60,833 nucleotides of DNA from Planctomycetota bacterium. Lineage in GTDB: Bacteria; Planctomycetota; Phycisphaerae; WQYP01. The position numbers were made by a program, and so were the translations under genes. Positions 53,343-60,833 of the stretch are shown here, piece by piece; position 1 is the first letter of the stretch; each line of letters starts with the position of its first letter. The notes beneath the pieces were generated by a model. The model was not told where the DNA came from. It saw only the letters and a program-made list of their open reading frames with translations, and searched no databases. The stretch lies in the NCBI GenBank assembly GCA_021808485.1, contig JAKBBN010000006.1, positions 1 through 60,833 on the forward strand, given 5' to 3'.

Positions 53343-54422
53343 ATGATAAATGACATGAAAACCATCCCTTATCGTCCGGTCCGCATGCGGCGTCTCCGCC
53401 ATTCAGATATGTTGCGCGACATGGTCGCCGAAACCACTCTTTCCCCGGCCAATTTTGTTGCGCCTCTTTTTGTTCGTCGCGGCGAAAATATCCGTCGCCC
53501 CATTTTGTCGATGCCCGGTCAGTTCCAACTCTCACCGGATATCGCTTTGGACGAACTTGGCGAAATGGCCTCCCGCGGAATAAAGGCCTATATCCTCTTT
53601 GGGGTGGTGGATCCCGCGGATAAAGATGATCGGGGAACCCATGCCTGCGATCCGGATAATGCCGTATGCACCACCCTTCGCCTTGCACGTGATGCCGGCA
53701 TTCAAATGCTTGCCATTACTGATCTGTGTTTTTGTGAATACACCAGCCACGGCCATTGCGGCGTCCTGGCACGCGATTCGGCAAAAGGCCGAAAGTCCGC
53801 CCATGACCGCAAAAAAAAATCCACCTCCGGCCGCTTTGTGCCGCCTGATGCGGGCGTGCTTAACGATGAAACGAATGAAAATCTTGCTCGTCAGGCGGTG
53901 CTGCACGCGCAAGCCGGTGCGGATATTATCGCCCCGTCCGGCATGATGGATCACTGTATCGCGGTCGTTCGCGCCGCGCTGGACCGCGCCGGATTCCCGC
54001 ACAAATCCCTTCTTGGTTATGCCGTGAAATATGCCAGCAGTTTTTACGGACCGTTTCGCGAAGCGGCCGAATCGCCGCCCCAGTTTGGAGACCGCCGCGG
54101 ATATCAGATGGATTTTCGCCGCGGGGCCCGCGAGGCGATTCGCGAGGCAAAACTCGATGTTCAGGAAGGCGCGGATATGGTGATGGTCAAACCCGCCATG
54201 CCCTATCTGGATATTCTCCGGGCCGTGGCCGATGCCGTCGATGTGCCCTGTGCGGCTTATCAGGTCAGCGGTGAATATGCGATGTTCAAGGCCGCCGCCT
54301 CTGCCGGCTGGATTGATGAGCGTCAATGCGTTCTGGAAACCATGCACGCATTTCGACGGGCCGGCGCCAGTTTCATTATCACCTATTATGCCAACGAAGT
54401 GCTGGAGTGGCTTGGGAATTGA
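53343..54422 (+). CDS. hemB: Porphobilinogen synthase (delta-aminolevulinic acid dehydratase)
   Basis: 359 residues. RMRRLRHSDMLRDMV, PGQFQLS, LITDLCFCEYTSHGHCG-type Cys motif (zinc-dependent form) at about 121-135, catalytic Lys in YAVKYASSFYGPFREA and Lys in MVMVKPAMPYLD, plus YQVSGEYAMFKAA. Condenses two 5-aminolevulinates to porphobilinogen for haem. Met codons at 53343 and 53355 both fit; neither has a clear ribosome site. Last gene of the plus-strand run; convergent with cysK, 112 bases apart. Confidence 0.95.
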   Translation: MINDMKTIPYRPVRMRRLRHSDMLRDMVAETTLSPANFVAPLFVRRGENIRRPILSMPGQFQLSPDIALDELGEMASRGIKAYILFGVVDPADKDDRGTHACDPDNAVCTTLRLARDAGIQMLAITDLCFCEYTSHGHCGVLARDSAKGRKSAHDRKKKSTSGRFVPPDAGVLNDETNENLARQAVLHAQAGADIIAPSGMMDHCIAVVRAALDRAGFPHKSLLGYAVKYASSFYGPFREAAESPPQFGDRRGYQMDFRRGAREAIREAKLDVQEGADMVMVKPAMPYLDILRAVADAVDVPCAAYQVSGEYAMFKAAASAGWIDERQCVLETMHAFRRAGASFIITYYANEVLEWLGN

Positions 54423-54534
54423 CGCATCGCATCCGCCCGCAAACAGCGCCACCCGGCCACCCGCGGAAAATCGGCGGATTGGCGGCTGCGGTTCGCCGCG
54501 TCAGCCCGCACGCGGCGATGGCGCCGCGGTCCAT

Positions 54535-55488
54535 TTATCCATCCAAACCTTCAAACATCGCCGTACTGATGTAGCGCTCGCCTGTGGAGCACATGATCGT
54601 CACAATCGTTTTGCCCTTCATTTCGGGCCGGGCTGCCACCTTGGCCGCCGCCCACATGTTGGCTCCGGAACTGATACCGGCAAGTATCCCTTCCTGTGCG
54701 GCCAGCCGCCGGGCATAATCAAAGGCGTCCTCGTTCGTGCACTGAATTACTTCATCCACAAGGTTTACCTCCAAGTTTTTTGGAATAAACCCCGCCCCGG
54801 CTCCCTGAATTTTGTGCGGCCCCGGCTTCAGTGGCTCGCCCTTCTTGAATTGCGTAATCACCGGGGAATTTGTCGGCTCTACGGCGATGGCGCGGAAATG
54901 CGGGTTACGCTTCTTCAGGATGCTTGCCACGCCGGTAATGGTACCTCCGGTACCTACCGCTGATACGATGCAATCCACCTTTCCTTCCGTATCGTTCCAA
55001 ATTTCTTCCGCCGTTGTCATTTGATGGATTTCCACATTGGCCGGATTATCAAATTGCCGGGCGATGATGGCGTTTTTGTCGCTCTCGGCGGACTCATTGC
55101 AGCGGCGGATCGCGCCGGGCATGCCCTCCGCGGCAGGTGTCAATACCAGATTGGCCCCCAAAATCCGCAGTAGTTTGCGCCGTTCAATGGACATGCTTTC
55201 CGGCATAAACAGTGTCAGCTTGTAGCCTTTCGCCGCCGAAACAAAGGCCAGCGCAATGCCGGTGTTGCCGCTCGTTGCTTCCATGATATGGGTGCCGGGC
55301 TTCAACTGCCCGGACTTTTCCGCCGCTTCAATCATGGCCACGCCGATTCTATCTTTGACGCTCCCCAGCGGATTAAAAAACTCGCACTTGGCATACACCG
55401 TTGCCTGCCCCGGCGGCACGAGCCGGTTGATACGCACCAGCGGTGTGTTCCCCATGGTTTTGGTAATGTCCGAGAAAAGTTTTGCCAC
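54535..55488 (-). CDS. cysK: Cysteine synthase A (O-acetylserine sulfhydrylase)
   Basis: 317 residues. KTMGNTPLVRINRLVP, PLP Lys in FFNPLGSVKDRIGVAMI, phosphate-binding TSGNTGIALAFVSAAKGYK, VGTGGTITGVASIL, QGAGAGFIPKNL and SSGANMWAA. Joins O-acetylserine and sulfide into cysteine using PLP. Start GTG 55488 is preferred since AAGGAG lies 6 bases upstream and family members begin there; the frame extends to 55536. Completes the cysteine pathway with cysD-cysNC at the other end of the window. A TTGACA -35 box is upstream. Confidence 0.96.
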   Translation of the reverse strand: MAKLFSDITKTMGNTPLVRINRLVPPGQATVYAKCEFFNPLGSVKDRIGVAMIEAAEKSGQLKPGTHIMEATSGNTGIALAFVSAAKGYKLTLFMPESMSIERRKLLRILGANLVLTPAAEGMPGAIRRCNESAESDKNAIIARQFDNPANVEIHQMTTAEEIWNDTEGKVDCIVSAVGTGGTITGVASILKKRNPHFRAIAVEPTNSPVITQFKKGEPLKPGPHKIQGAGAGFIPKNLEVNLVDEVIQCTNEDAFDYARRLAAQEGILAGISSGANMWAAAKVAARPEMKGKTIVTIMCSTGERYISTAMFEGLDG

Positions 55489-55519
55489 TGCCAGCTCCTT
55501 AATAATTGGTCTATTTTGT

Positions 55520-55548
55520 AGGCTATGGCGTCGCAATTAATTTGTCAA
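55520..55548 (-). promoter_or_regulatory. Probable promoter of cysK
   Basis: On the minus strand TTGACA (complement of 55543-55548) and TAGCCT (complement of 55520-55525) are 17 bases apart, ending about 30 bases before the GTG start. The -35 is perfect, the -10 poor. Confidence 0.5.
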
Positions 55549-56103
55549 TCGCGTTTACCAACATTTTTCCCATCCGGCGGCTTCGCGCAACCTTATCTTC
55601 ACGATTTGCGGTATTCGCTTTCTATCTGCCATGTGCATTTTTATCGTAATCCACCTTAAGATTCCGGTCAGATTCATGCAAAATTTTATTCATGAATTTT
55701 AGATAAATTCCCGATGAGCTATATATTGGATTTTCGCATTTAAGGGCTTTTCCGCCTTAAATGGGGTCATTGGCAAGTCCACCCTTTTTTGGAGAATGTT
55801 TTTCCCGTTAATGGCCGCTATTTTCGCGTTTATCCAATTGGCGTGCGGCAGCGTTGAATTGTCAAGGTGCGGAAGCTCCGGCTGGGAATTTGGTTATGTA
55901 ATGAATGATGTTCATTTGTTTTTCCTTGTACGCGAGCCTAAAGTTTTTGATAAACATGGCCGGCACTTTCGGCGCAATTTGGGGATGAATTCCGAATCGG
56001 CAGGTGAGTTTGAGAATTGATGAGCCTCCGAGCCTGACCCGCCATCGGGTTGGTGTCGAAACGGGTTGGTTCAATTGTGCATGTGCACAAGGATTGCACT
56101 GTT
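55549..56103. other. 555-base gap between cysK promoter and the PAS-GGDEF-EAL gene
   Basis: A/T-richer than neighbours. Holds the inverted repeat at 55737-55763 and a six-T run near 55783-55788. The plus-strand frame 55796-56020 has no ribosome site or family. I looked for a c-di-GMP riboswitch in front of the signalling gene and did not see its conserved core. Confidence 0.5.
55737..55763. repeat. Perfect 9-base inverted repeat in A/T-rich gap
   Basis: CATTTAAGG (55737-55745) and CCTTAAATG (55755-55763) are exact complements around a 9-base centre. Could be a dimeric regulator site for the divergent cysK or GGDEF-EAL genes, or a hairpin in a leader. Confidence 0.5.
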
Positions 56104-58983
56104 ATGACCAGCACGCCGGATTTACCCGATCCGCTCTCACCGGTTTCCGGACAGGCCGCGTTTTACCAATTCTTTACCCGTGGTGCGGCCCCCAGTCTGG
56201 TTCTGGATCCTGCAAGTGGGAAAGTTCTGGCCGCCAACGATGCCGCCTTGAAATTATATGGTTATCGCCGTGATGAAATGCCTGGAAAATATTTGTGGGA
56301 TATCAATCAGGCCGTGCCGCACGACGAATTGCTGCAGCGTCTCGCTCTGACCGTTTCCCATGGTGCGTCGTTTTACAAAGGCCGGCACGCGGCGGCCGAC
56401 GGGCAAATGAAGGACGTGATCATATTCAATACCGCGGTTGTGTCCGATGGACGGACTTTTGTCGTAACGATCCTGCAGGATATTTCCAGCCTGAGCGCCA
56501 TGGAAGAGGCCTTGTCCGCGGCCCGGCAATCCGCTGCGGAAATATCCGGCCGTTTTCAACGGTTTTTTGAAGAAAACAGTGCCGTGGAAATGATCGTTGA
56601 TCCGGTCGCCCTGCGCATTGTGGATGTCAACCGCGCCGCGGAGCGATACTACGGCTGGCCGCGAAACGTGCTCAAGGGCAAATCCTTGATGGAACTGAAT
56701 ATCGCCGCCGACGCCGAGATTCGCCGTCAGCATGCCCAAATTCTTGCCGACGGAGCCGGTTATCTGCGGGTCCGGCATCGCCTGGCTGACGGTCGGATTC
56801 GCGACCAGGAAATTTATGTGACGGTCATCGCGGAAAAGGAACGTAAACTGCTGTTCGGCATCGTTCACGACGTCACCGATCGGCTGCATATGGAACAGTC
56901 CCTTCGCCATTCCCAGATGACGCTGGCGGAAAGCGAGGAGCGATTCCGTCAGATCTTTGAATGCAGCAGCGCCCCGGAATTGCTGATTGATAACCACCAG
57001 GGCATAATCTTGGATGCCAATGATGCGGCCGTTGAATTTTACGGCTGGACCCGCCCTGAATTGCTGCAAATGCGCATTTCTCAGCTCAGTGTGCTTTCCG
57101 ATACCGCGCTTGCGGAGTTGTTCCGCAGTATCGCCGCCGGCCGCTGCAGCCATATTGAATGTCGGCACAAGCTCAAATCCGGCCAGATTCACGATGTGGA
57201 AGCCTATTTTTCGCCGGTTGAAATACGCAATAAATCATATATTTTCACGATTATTCACGATATCAGCACCCGCAAAAAAGCCGAAGCCTCTTTGAGCCTG
57301 GCCCAACGCGCCATGGATGCCACGCAGAGCGGCATCATCATTTGTGATGCAAAAATGCCCGATATGCCCATCATCTATGTCAATGCCGGTTTCGAGCATA
57401 TGAGCGGCTATTCACAGCGGGAATGCATCGGCCGCAATCCGCGTTTTCTGCATGGCGATGACATAGACCAGCCCGGCCTGGCGATGATGCGCCAAGCCAT
57501 CAAGTCCGGCCAGAGCTCCGTTGCGGAGGTTCGCAATTACCGTAAGGATGGCGGGCTTTATTGGAATGAGGTGCATCTGTCCCCGCTACGGGATTCCGAC
57601 GGCATCATTACCCATTTTCTCGGAATTCAAAAAGATATTACCGAACGCAAACAGTCCGAGGCCCGCATCAATTATCTGGCGTTTTTTGATCCCCTTACGG
57701 ACCTGCCCAATCGCCAGCTCTTTCTGGACCGTCTTTCCAACGCCATTTCCCTTGCCCAGCGCAGCGGGCAGTTCGGTGCGATTGCTTATATTGATCTGGA
57801 TAACTTCAAAAACATAAACGAGGCGGAAGGCCACGACACCGGAGATCAGATACTCAAGGAAATGGCCCGTCGCCTCCAAACCTGTCTGCGGCAGGAAGAC
57901 TCCCAGGCTCGCCTGGGCGGTGATGAATTTGTCATACTTCTTCCAAGTTTGGGAAAAGACAGCCAAGTGGCTGCCCGGGAGGCAGGCCACGTTTTGCAGC
58001 GCGTGCGCAGCGCCCTGTCCGGGCCGGTGAATATCAAGGGGCTGACACATCAGATCGGCGCCAGCGTGGGCATTACATTGTTCCCCAAGGGCCAGGAACT
58101 TGCCGCGGATCTTTTGCAGCAGGCGGACACGGCCATGTACAAGGCCAAAGCCGCCGGCCGCAATACCATCGCTTATTTTGAGCCTACCATGCAGGTCGCC
58201 GTTCAGGAACGATTCCGCATGGAAAGCGATTTGCGCGAAGCGGTGGTCAACGGTGATTTTGAAATGTTCCTCCAACCTCAAATGAATCCGGCCGGAGGCC
58301 TCATGGGCGCGGAGGCGCTCATCCGCTGGCGGAATCGTCAGGGTGGGCTGGTTTCACCCGCGGCGTTTATTCCCCTCGCGGAGGAAACCGGGCTTATCGT
58401 TCCCATGGGCGAATGGATGCTGGTAAAGGCCGCCGAGGCCATTCGCCGACTGACCAATGTGGGCCGTCCCATTCGAATTTCGGTGAATGTAAGTCCGCGC
58501 CAGTTCCGCGTTCAGGGCTTTAAGGAGCGAATTGCCGACATACTCAGGCGCACGCAAATTTCGCCGCATCTGCTGACGCTGGAGGTTACGGAGGCGGTTA
58601 TTTTCGACAGCCTTATTGATGCCGTAAAGGCGATGCGCGAGATCAAGGAATTGGGTGTTACCTTTTCCATTGATGATTTCGGCACCGGTTATTCCTCATT
58701 GAGCTATTTGAAACGCATGCCAGTGTCTGAATTGAAAATTGACCGATCGTTTATTCAGGATGCACCGGCCAATCCGAATGACGGCGCTCTTGTGGAAGCC
58801 ATACTCGCCGTCGCCCGTCATCATCGTCTTCATGTGGTTGCCGAGGGCGTTGAAACTGCTGAGCAGGTGGAATTTCTCCGGCAGCGCGGGTGTCCGTCAT
58901 TTCAAGGGTATTTTTTCGGCCGCCCCGTGCCCGCGGAGGAATTCCTGGCAAAATTTCTGCCAATGGAATCGGCCGCCAGATAA
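56104..58983 (+). CDS. PAS-PAS-PAS-PAS-GGDEF-EAL cyclic-di-GMP enzyme
   Basis: 959 residues without TM segment, so cytosolic. Four PAS domains: about 15-125, 150-265, 285-400 and 400-525 (the last with FEHMSGYSQRECIGRNPRFL and its PAC extension). GGDEF domain about 530-700 with IDLDNFKNINEAEGHDTGD and active motif GGDEF (605-609). EAL domain about 715-950 with EAL (737-739), VNVSPRQFR, LEVTEAVIF, SIDDFGTGYSSLSYLKR, LKIDRSFI, VVAEGVETAEQ and QGYFFGRP. All residues for synthesis and for hydrolysis are present, so it may be bifunctional or switched by the PAS signals (redox, light or small ligands). Start ATG 56104 with AAGGA upstream; 56050 is an alternative. Confidence 0.94.
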   Translation: MTSTPDLPDPLSPVSGQAAFYQFFTRGAAPSLVLDPASGKVLAANDAALKLYGYRRDEMPGKYLWDINQAVPHDELLQRLALTVSHGASFYKGRHAAADGQMKDVIIFNTAVVSDGRTFVVTILQDISSLSAMEEALSAARQSAAEISGRFQRFFEENSAVEMIVDPVALRIVDVNRAAERYYGWPRNVLKGKSLMELNIAADAEIRRQHAQILADGAGYLRVRHRLADGRIRDQEIYVTVIAEKERKLLFGIVHDVTDRLHMEQSLRHSQMTLAESEERFRQIFECSSAPELLIDNHQGIILDANDAAVEFYGWTRPELLQMRISQLSVLSDTALAELFRSIAAGRCSHIECRHKLKSGQIHDVEAYFSPVEIRNKSYIFTIIHDISTRKKAEASLSLAQRAMDATQSGIIICDAKMPDMPIIYVNAGFEHMSGYSQRECIGRNPRFLHGDDIDQPGLAMMRQAIKSGQSSVAEVRNYRKDGGLYWNEVHLSPLRDSDGIITHFLGIQKDITERKQSEARINYLAFFDPLTDLPNRQLFLDRLSNAISLAQRSGQFGAIAYIDLDNFKNINEAEGHDTGDQILKEMARRLQTCLRQEDSQARLGGDEFVILLPSLGKDSQVAAREAGHVLQRVRSALSGPVNIKGLTHQIGASVGITLFPKGQELAADLLQQADTAMYKAKAAGRNTIAYFEPTMQVAVQERFRMESDLREAVVNGDFEMFLQPQMNPAGGLMGAEALIRWRNRQGGLVSPAAFIPLAEETGLIVPMGEWMLVKAAEAIRRLTNVGRPIRISVNVSPRQFRVQGFKERIADILRRTQISPHLLTLEVTEAVIFDSLIDAVKAMREIKELGVTFSIDDFGTGYSSLSYLKRMPVSELKIDRSFIQDAPANPNDGALVEAILAVARHHRLHVVAEGVETAEQVEFLRQRGCPSFQGYFFGRPVPAEEFLAKFLPMESAAR

Positions 58984-59329
58984 CGTCGGCAAATCGCCGT
59001 ACCTGCCTGCTGTTGACGGGCCTGCAATCATGCCAATGTCGCACACTTGGATTGACCGCAGTGGGACGTGGGGAAGGTGGTAAAATTTCGTATTAATGGC
59101 GTTAAGTACCGTATTTACATAATTTGTTTTTACAATATTTTTCATGGACAAATTAGTTTCGAGTTGTATAATATTCTTGACGACCAAGTTTTTCGACTCC
59201 TGCAACAAAGCATGGGTGTGGTCGTTAGGCCCATAAGCCCGGTGCGAAAAATTTGGTGGCGAGGTCACACCGGTCTGTTTTTCAAGGCGGTTTAGCACTG
59301 ATCCGCCGAAGTTATATAGGAGTAGCGCC
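58984..59329. other. 346-base gap before the small secreted protein gene
   Basis: No gene seen. A/T-rich block 59100-59175 carries the promoter noted at 59145; about 150 bases of leader follow it. Confidence 0.5.
59145..59172 (+). promoter_or_regulatory. Sigma-70-type promoter before the repeat protein gene
   Basis: TGGACA (59145-59150, five of six consensus) and perfect TATAAT (59167-59172) with a 16-base spacer in an A/T-rich region. The only strong promoter-like pair in the gap. Confidence 0.65.
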
Positions 59330-59821
59330 ATGATGACTCGTGCGTTGCTTAACAGGTTGTTGTCGAAGCGCTCTCATTTTGTTGCGTCGCTTGTTGGCTG
59401 CGGTCTTATGCTTGCAGTCGTCGCGCCGGCGCATGCCGCAAGGTTCTCCTTCGGAATCAACCTTGGCGTCCCGGTTTATTGCCCGGGGCCGGTTGTTTTC
59501 ACGCCTGTGTATGTTCAGCCGGTTCCTCAACCGGTCTACACGGCACCGGCTCCTATTTACACTGTTCCCCAACCGGTCTACACCCAGCAGGCGCCTCAAC
59601 CGGCGTATGCTCCGCCGGTGGCGCCTGTCACTCAACCCGTCTATTCGGCTCCGGCTCCCGTTTATGTCCCGCAGCCCCCGGTTTATGTTCCGCCCCCGGT
59701 GTACTACTATTCTCCACCGGTTTGCTACCACCCGTATTTCTGGCATCCATTCTGCGGCCCGGTAATCCGGTTCGGCTTTGGGTTTGGCCGGCGTGGCGGG
59801 TTTGATTTCGATCGCCGGTAA
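59330..59821 (+). CDS. Small secreted Pro/Tyr/Val-rich repeat protein
   Basis: 163 residues, no named family. Signal peptide at about 18-36 (ASLVGCGLMLAVVAPAHA, cleavage AHA/A). The mature chain is built from repeated Pro-Val-Tyr units: QPVYTAPAP, QPVYTQQAP, QPVYSAPAP, VYVPQPP, VYVPPP, then a Cys/His/aromatic end (CYHPYFWHPFCGP) and a Gly/Phe/Arg tail ending FDFDRR. Low complexity and Tyr/Cys content resemble cell-wall or matrix proteins that may crosslink. Start ATG 59330 (ATG ATG) has AGGAG 7 bases upstream and a promoter 150 bases before. Codon phase is consistent, so it is a real gene. Confidence 0.75.
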   Translation: MMTRALLNRLLSKRSHFVASLVGCGLMLAVVAPAHAARFSFGINLGVPVYCPGPVVFTPVYVQPVPQPVYTAPAPIYTVPQPVYTQQAPQPAYAPPVAPVTQPVYSAPAPVYVPQPPVYVPPPVYYYSPPVCYHPYFWHPFCGPVIRFGFGFGRRGGFDFDRR

Positions 59822-59824
59822 ACG

Positions 59825-59872
59825 TCCGACGGAGCACAGCTAAGTCCACAGTGTTTTTTTAGTCGGATTTTT
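59825..59872 (+). terminator. Possible terminator after the repeat protein gene
   Basis: TCCGAC (59825-59830) pairs with GTCGGA (59862-59867), followed by TTTTT; the 31-base loop includes a further run of seven T. Starts right after the stop, so an intrinsic terminator is likely though the stem is short. Confidence 0.45.
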
Positions 59873-59954
59873 GCGTGCCGGAACTGCCGGCTTGGCGCGG
59901 AATATATTTTTCATCTATCGCAACCACGCGGAACTCCAAATTGCTTGGCCAGCA

Positions 59955-60485
59955 TTATCCCGCACAACGGCGATTTCGTCGGCGGCTAACGGCGCGATGC
60001 GAACAACTCGCACAGCCAGCCCCGCGCCTGCACAGCAACAGCGTCAAAACGGAAATTGCCGATTCCGCAAACAGAATCCCAATAATTAAGGCTCGCGCCC
60101 ATCCCGGAAGTCGGAAACATCCCAGCCCAATTGCCGGGTTGTTCATGGCCAGAATTGCCGTAACGGTGGGGATGCAGATGCCGGCCGGCGCCAGGAGCAG
60201 CGGCGGCCAGGCGATCAGCAAACTTCGGGGTAGTGGCGCGGTCCCGCACAATTGGCCGGCGTTTGCATCGGGTCGAGCTTTAGATCCTGCTGGCAACATG
60301 TTTTGTGCTTTCAATCCCATTACGCCGACTATCTGCGGGTCGGCTCCCAAAAATTGAACGGCCGATAGAACCGCGGGCCATTTATCATTCGCGATCGGTC
60401 CCATGGTTGAGTTTGCACCATGATCATCCCTGCGGCCATCGCCCGGCAAGCTTCGAAATCGACCGTCTTTTGCCGTGGTACGCAC
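59955..60485 (-). CDS. Hydrophobic hypothetical protein, possibly decayed
   Basis: The frame gives up to 176 residues. Codons in about 60010-60250 look coding (Leu CTG, Ile ATC, Gly GGC rich) and encode two hydrophobic segments (LLIAWPPLLLAPAGICIPTV and ALIIGILFAESAISVLTLLL) of a possible two-TM membrane protein. There is no ribosome site before any Met, and the upstream part reads more sensibly in another frame (RPFNFWEPTRR), which hints at a frameshift. I do not recognise a family. Treat as uncertain; the rest of 59873-60684 shows no other gene. Confidence 0.3.
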   Translation of the reverse strand: MRTTAKDGRFRSLPGDGRRDDHGANSTMGPIANDKWPAVLSAVQFLGADPQIVGVMGLKAQNMLPAGSKARPDANAGQLCGTAPLPRSLLIAWPPLLLAPAGICIPTVTAILAMNNPAIGLGCFRLPGWARALIIGILFAESAISVLTLLLCRRGAGCASCSHRAVSRRRNRRCAG

Positions 60486-60683
60486 GGCTGTCCGCGGCCT
60501 TCAGTTTTTCACCCATGGCAACCATCACGGGGCCTCAAAAAAATGCGTGACGGCGCACTATACCGGCCGCATTGCACGGCCGCAAACGGCGGTTTTTGCG
60601 GCGTCGGGCCTGGGTTTAATCGCGTCAGCACCGGCGGGAAGGAAATGACGCCTTCCAATTTTGTAGGGGGCGTAAGCTGGTTG

Positions 60684-60833
60684 TAAGGACCCGCCGACAG
60701 CTGGTTCATGGCCGCCGTCTGGTGGTGGCCAACGGCTATCTGCCGGAACGTCAGGTCATGACGGGAATCGGTCCGGTGTCGATCAAACAGCCACGCGTCG
60801 AAGACCGTCGTCCTGCGGATCAGCGTGAAAAGC
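60684..60833 (+). mobile_element. IS256/Mutator-type transposase, partial at window edge
   Basis: From about 60684 to the window end one frame encodes HGRRLVVANGYLPERQ followed by MTGIGPVSIKQPRVEDRRP, the highly conserved early block of IS256-family transposases. In complete enzymes about 50-70 residues precede this block; here the frame upstream of 60684 does not resemble them, so the 5' end is missing, altered or in another frame. The catalytic DDE part would lie to the right, outside the window. No terminal inverted repeat can be defined. Confidence 0.75.

Noticed and set aside
52498..53688. 396-codon minus-strand frame opposite the ApgM-like gene and hemB
   Set aside because: Shadow of conserved genes on the other strand.
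55510..55530. A second copy of the cysD-type operator at cysK
   Set aside because: Only CCTAC and A/T-richness are shared; the symmetric second half is missing.
55549..56103. c-di-GMP riboswitch before the GGDEF-EAL gene
   Set aside because: I could not find the conserved core and paired helices of GEMM-type riboswitches.
1..60833. CRISPR arrays, rRNA genes, prophage structural genes
   Set aside because: No regularly spaced repeats, rRNA sequences or phage structural proteins were seen on reading both strands.

Overview
The window reads as about 61 kb of chromosome from a planctomycete, most likely of the Phycisphaerae type (inferred from gene content; there is no rRNA to test it). Pointers are two secreted proteins ending in PEP-CTERM sorting signals, regulators joining a LacI-like sensor to an AraC-type helix-turn-helix, prepilin-like proteins with a type II pseudopilin N-terminus, a CysN/CysC fusion, and many glycan-active and envelope genes. 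Coding density is high and almost all genes are housekeeping or envelope functions.

Left edge (1-1434): the 3' end of a DUF499 ATPase gene, a family known from DNA-modification/defence loci, is followed by the C-terminal remnant of a tyrosine recombinase whose frame runs into a tRNA-Lys(TTT) gene. This looks like the tRNA-proximal end of an integrated element. Next (1674-4749) is a cysD-cysNC sulfate activation operon with a clear promoter overlapped by a perfect inverted repeat, then yqgE/algH and a small membrane-anchored protein on the minus strand.

Mannan locus (6242-12467): a 5'-truncated regulator abuts the 3' end of a prepilin-like gene at about 7145, which looks like a deletion scar. 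A PEP-CTERM protein, a GH5 endo-glycanase and a GH2 beta-mannosidase follow. A complete version of the regulator / PEP-CTERM / prepilin cassette lies at 44302-48208, with a sigma-70 promoter and an AraC-style direct repeat.

Arsenic-type locus (13083-20758): an O-methyltransferase, an ECF sigma factor with a translationally coupled zinc-finger anti-sigma, an ArsM-like methyltransferase, an ArsS-like radical SAM enzyme, a fused VTT(TVP38)-DUF547 membrane protein and a MerA-like flavoprotein disulfide reductase. This is the most coherent accessory pathway in the window. It is probably arsenosugar or related organoarsenic synthesis placed under its own sigma factor.

20904-26245 holds ribosomal protein S1, a MoxR ATPase and helicase HrpB. 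26369-39447 is mainly a minus-strand envelope region: O-antigen ligase, WecA/MraY-like transferase, DUF4416, LolA-like protein, HAD phosphatase, CdsA, an MsbA-like ABC exporter with a PDZ-like periplasmic insertion, an ArnT-like glycosyltransferase and TilS, with one plus-strand secreted SGNH hydrolase. A secreted unknown and a 1204-residue AsmA-like protein follow on the plus strand.

48476-54422 is a plus-strand biosynthetic run: dapB, murA, hom, an ApgM-like protein that may be the homoserine kinase, and hemB. cysK faces it. The right end has a PAS-GGDEF-EAL protein, a small secreted Pro/Tyr-rich repeat protein, about 860 bases of mostly degraded sequence, and the start of an IS256-type transposase cut by the window edge.
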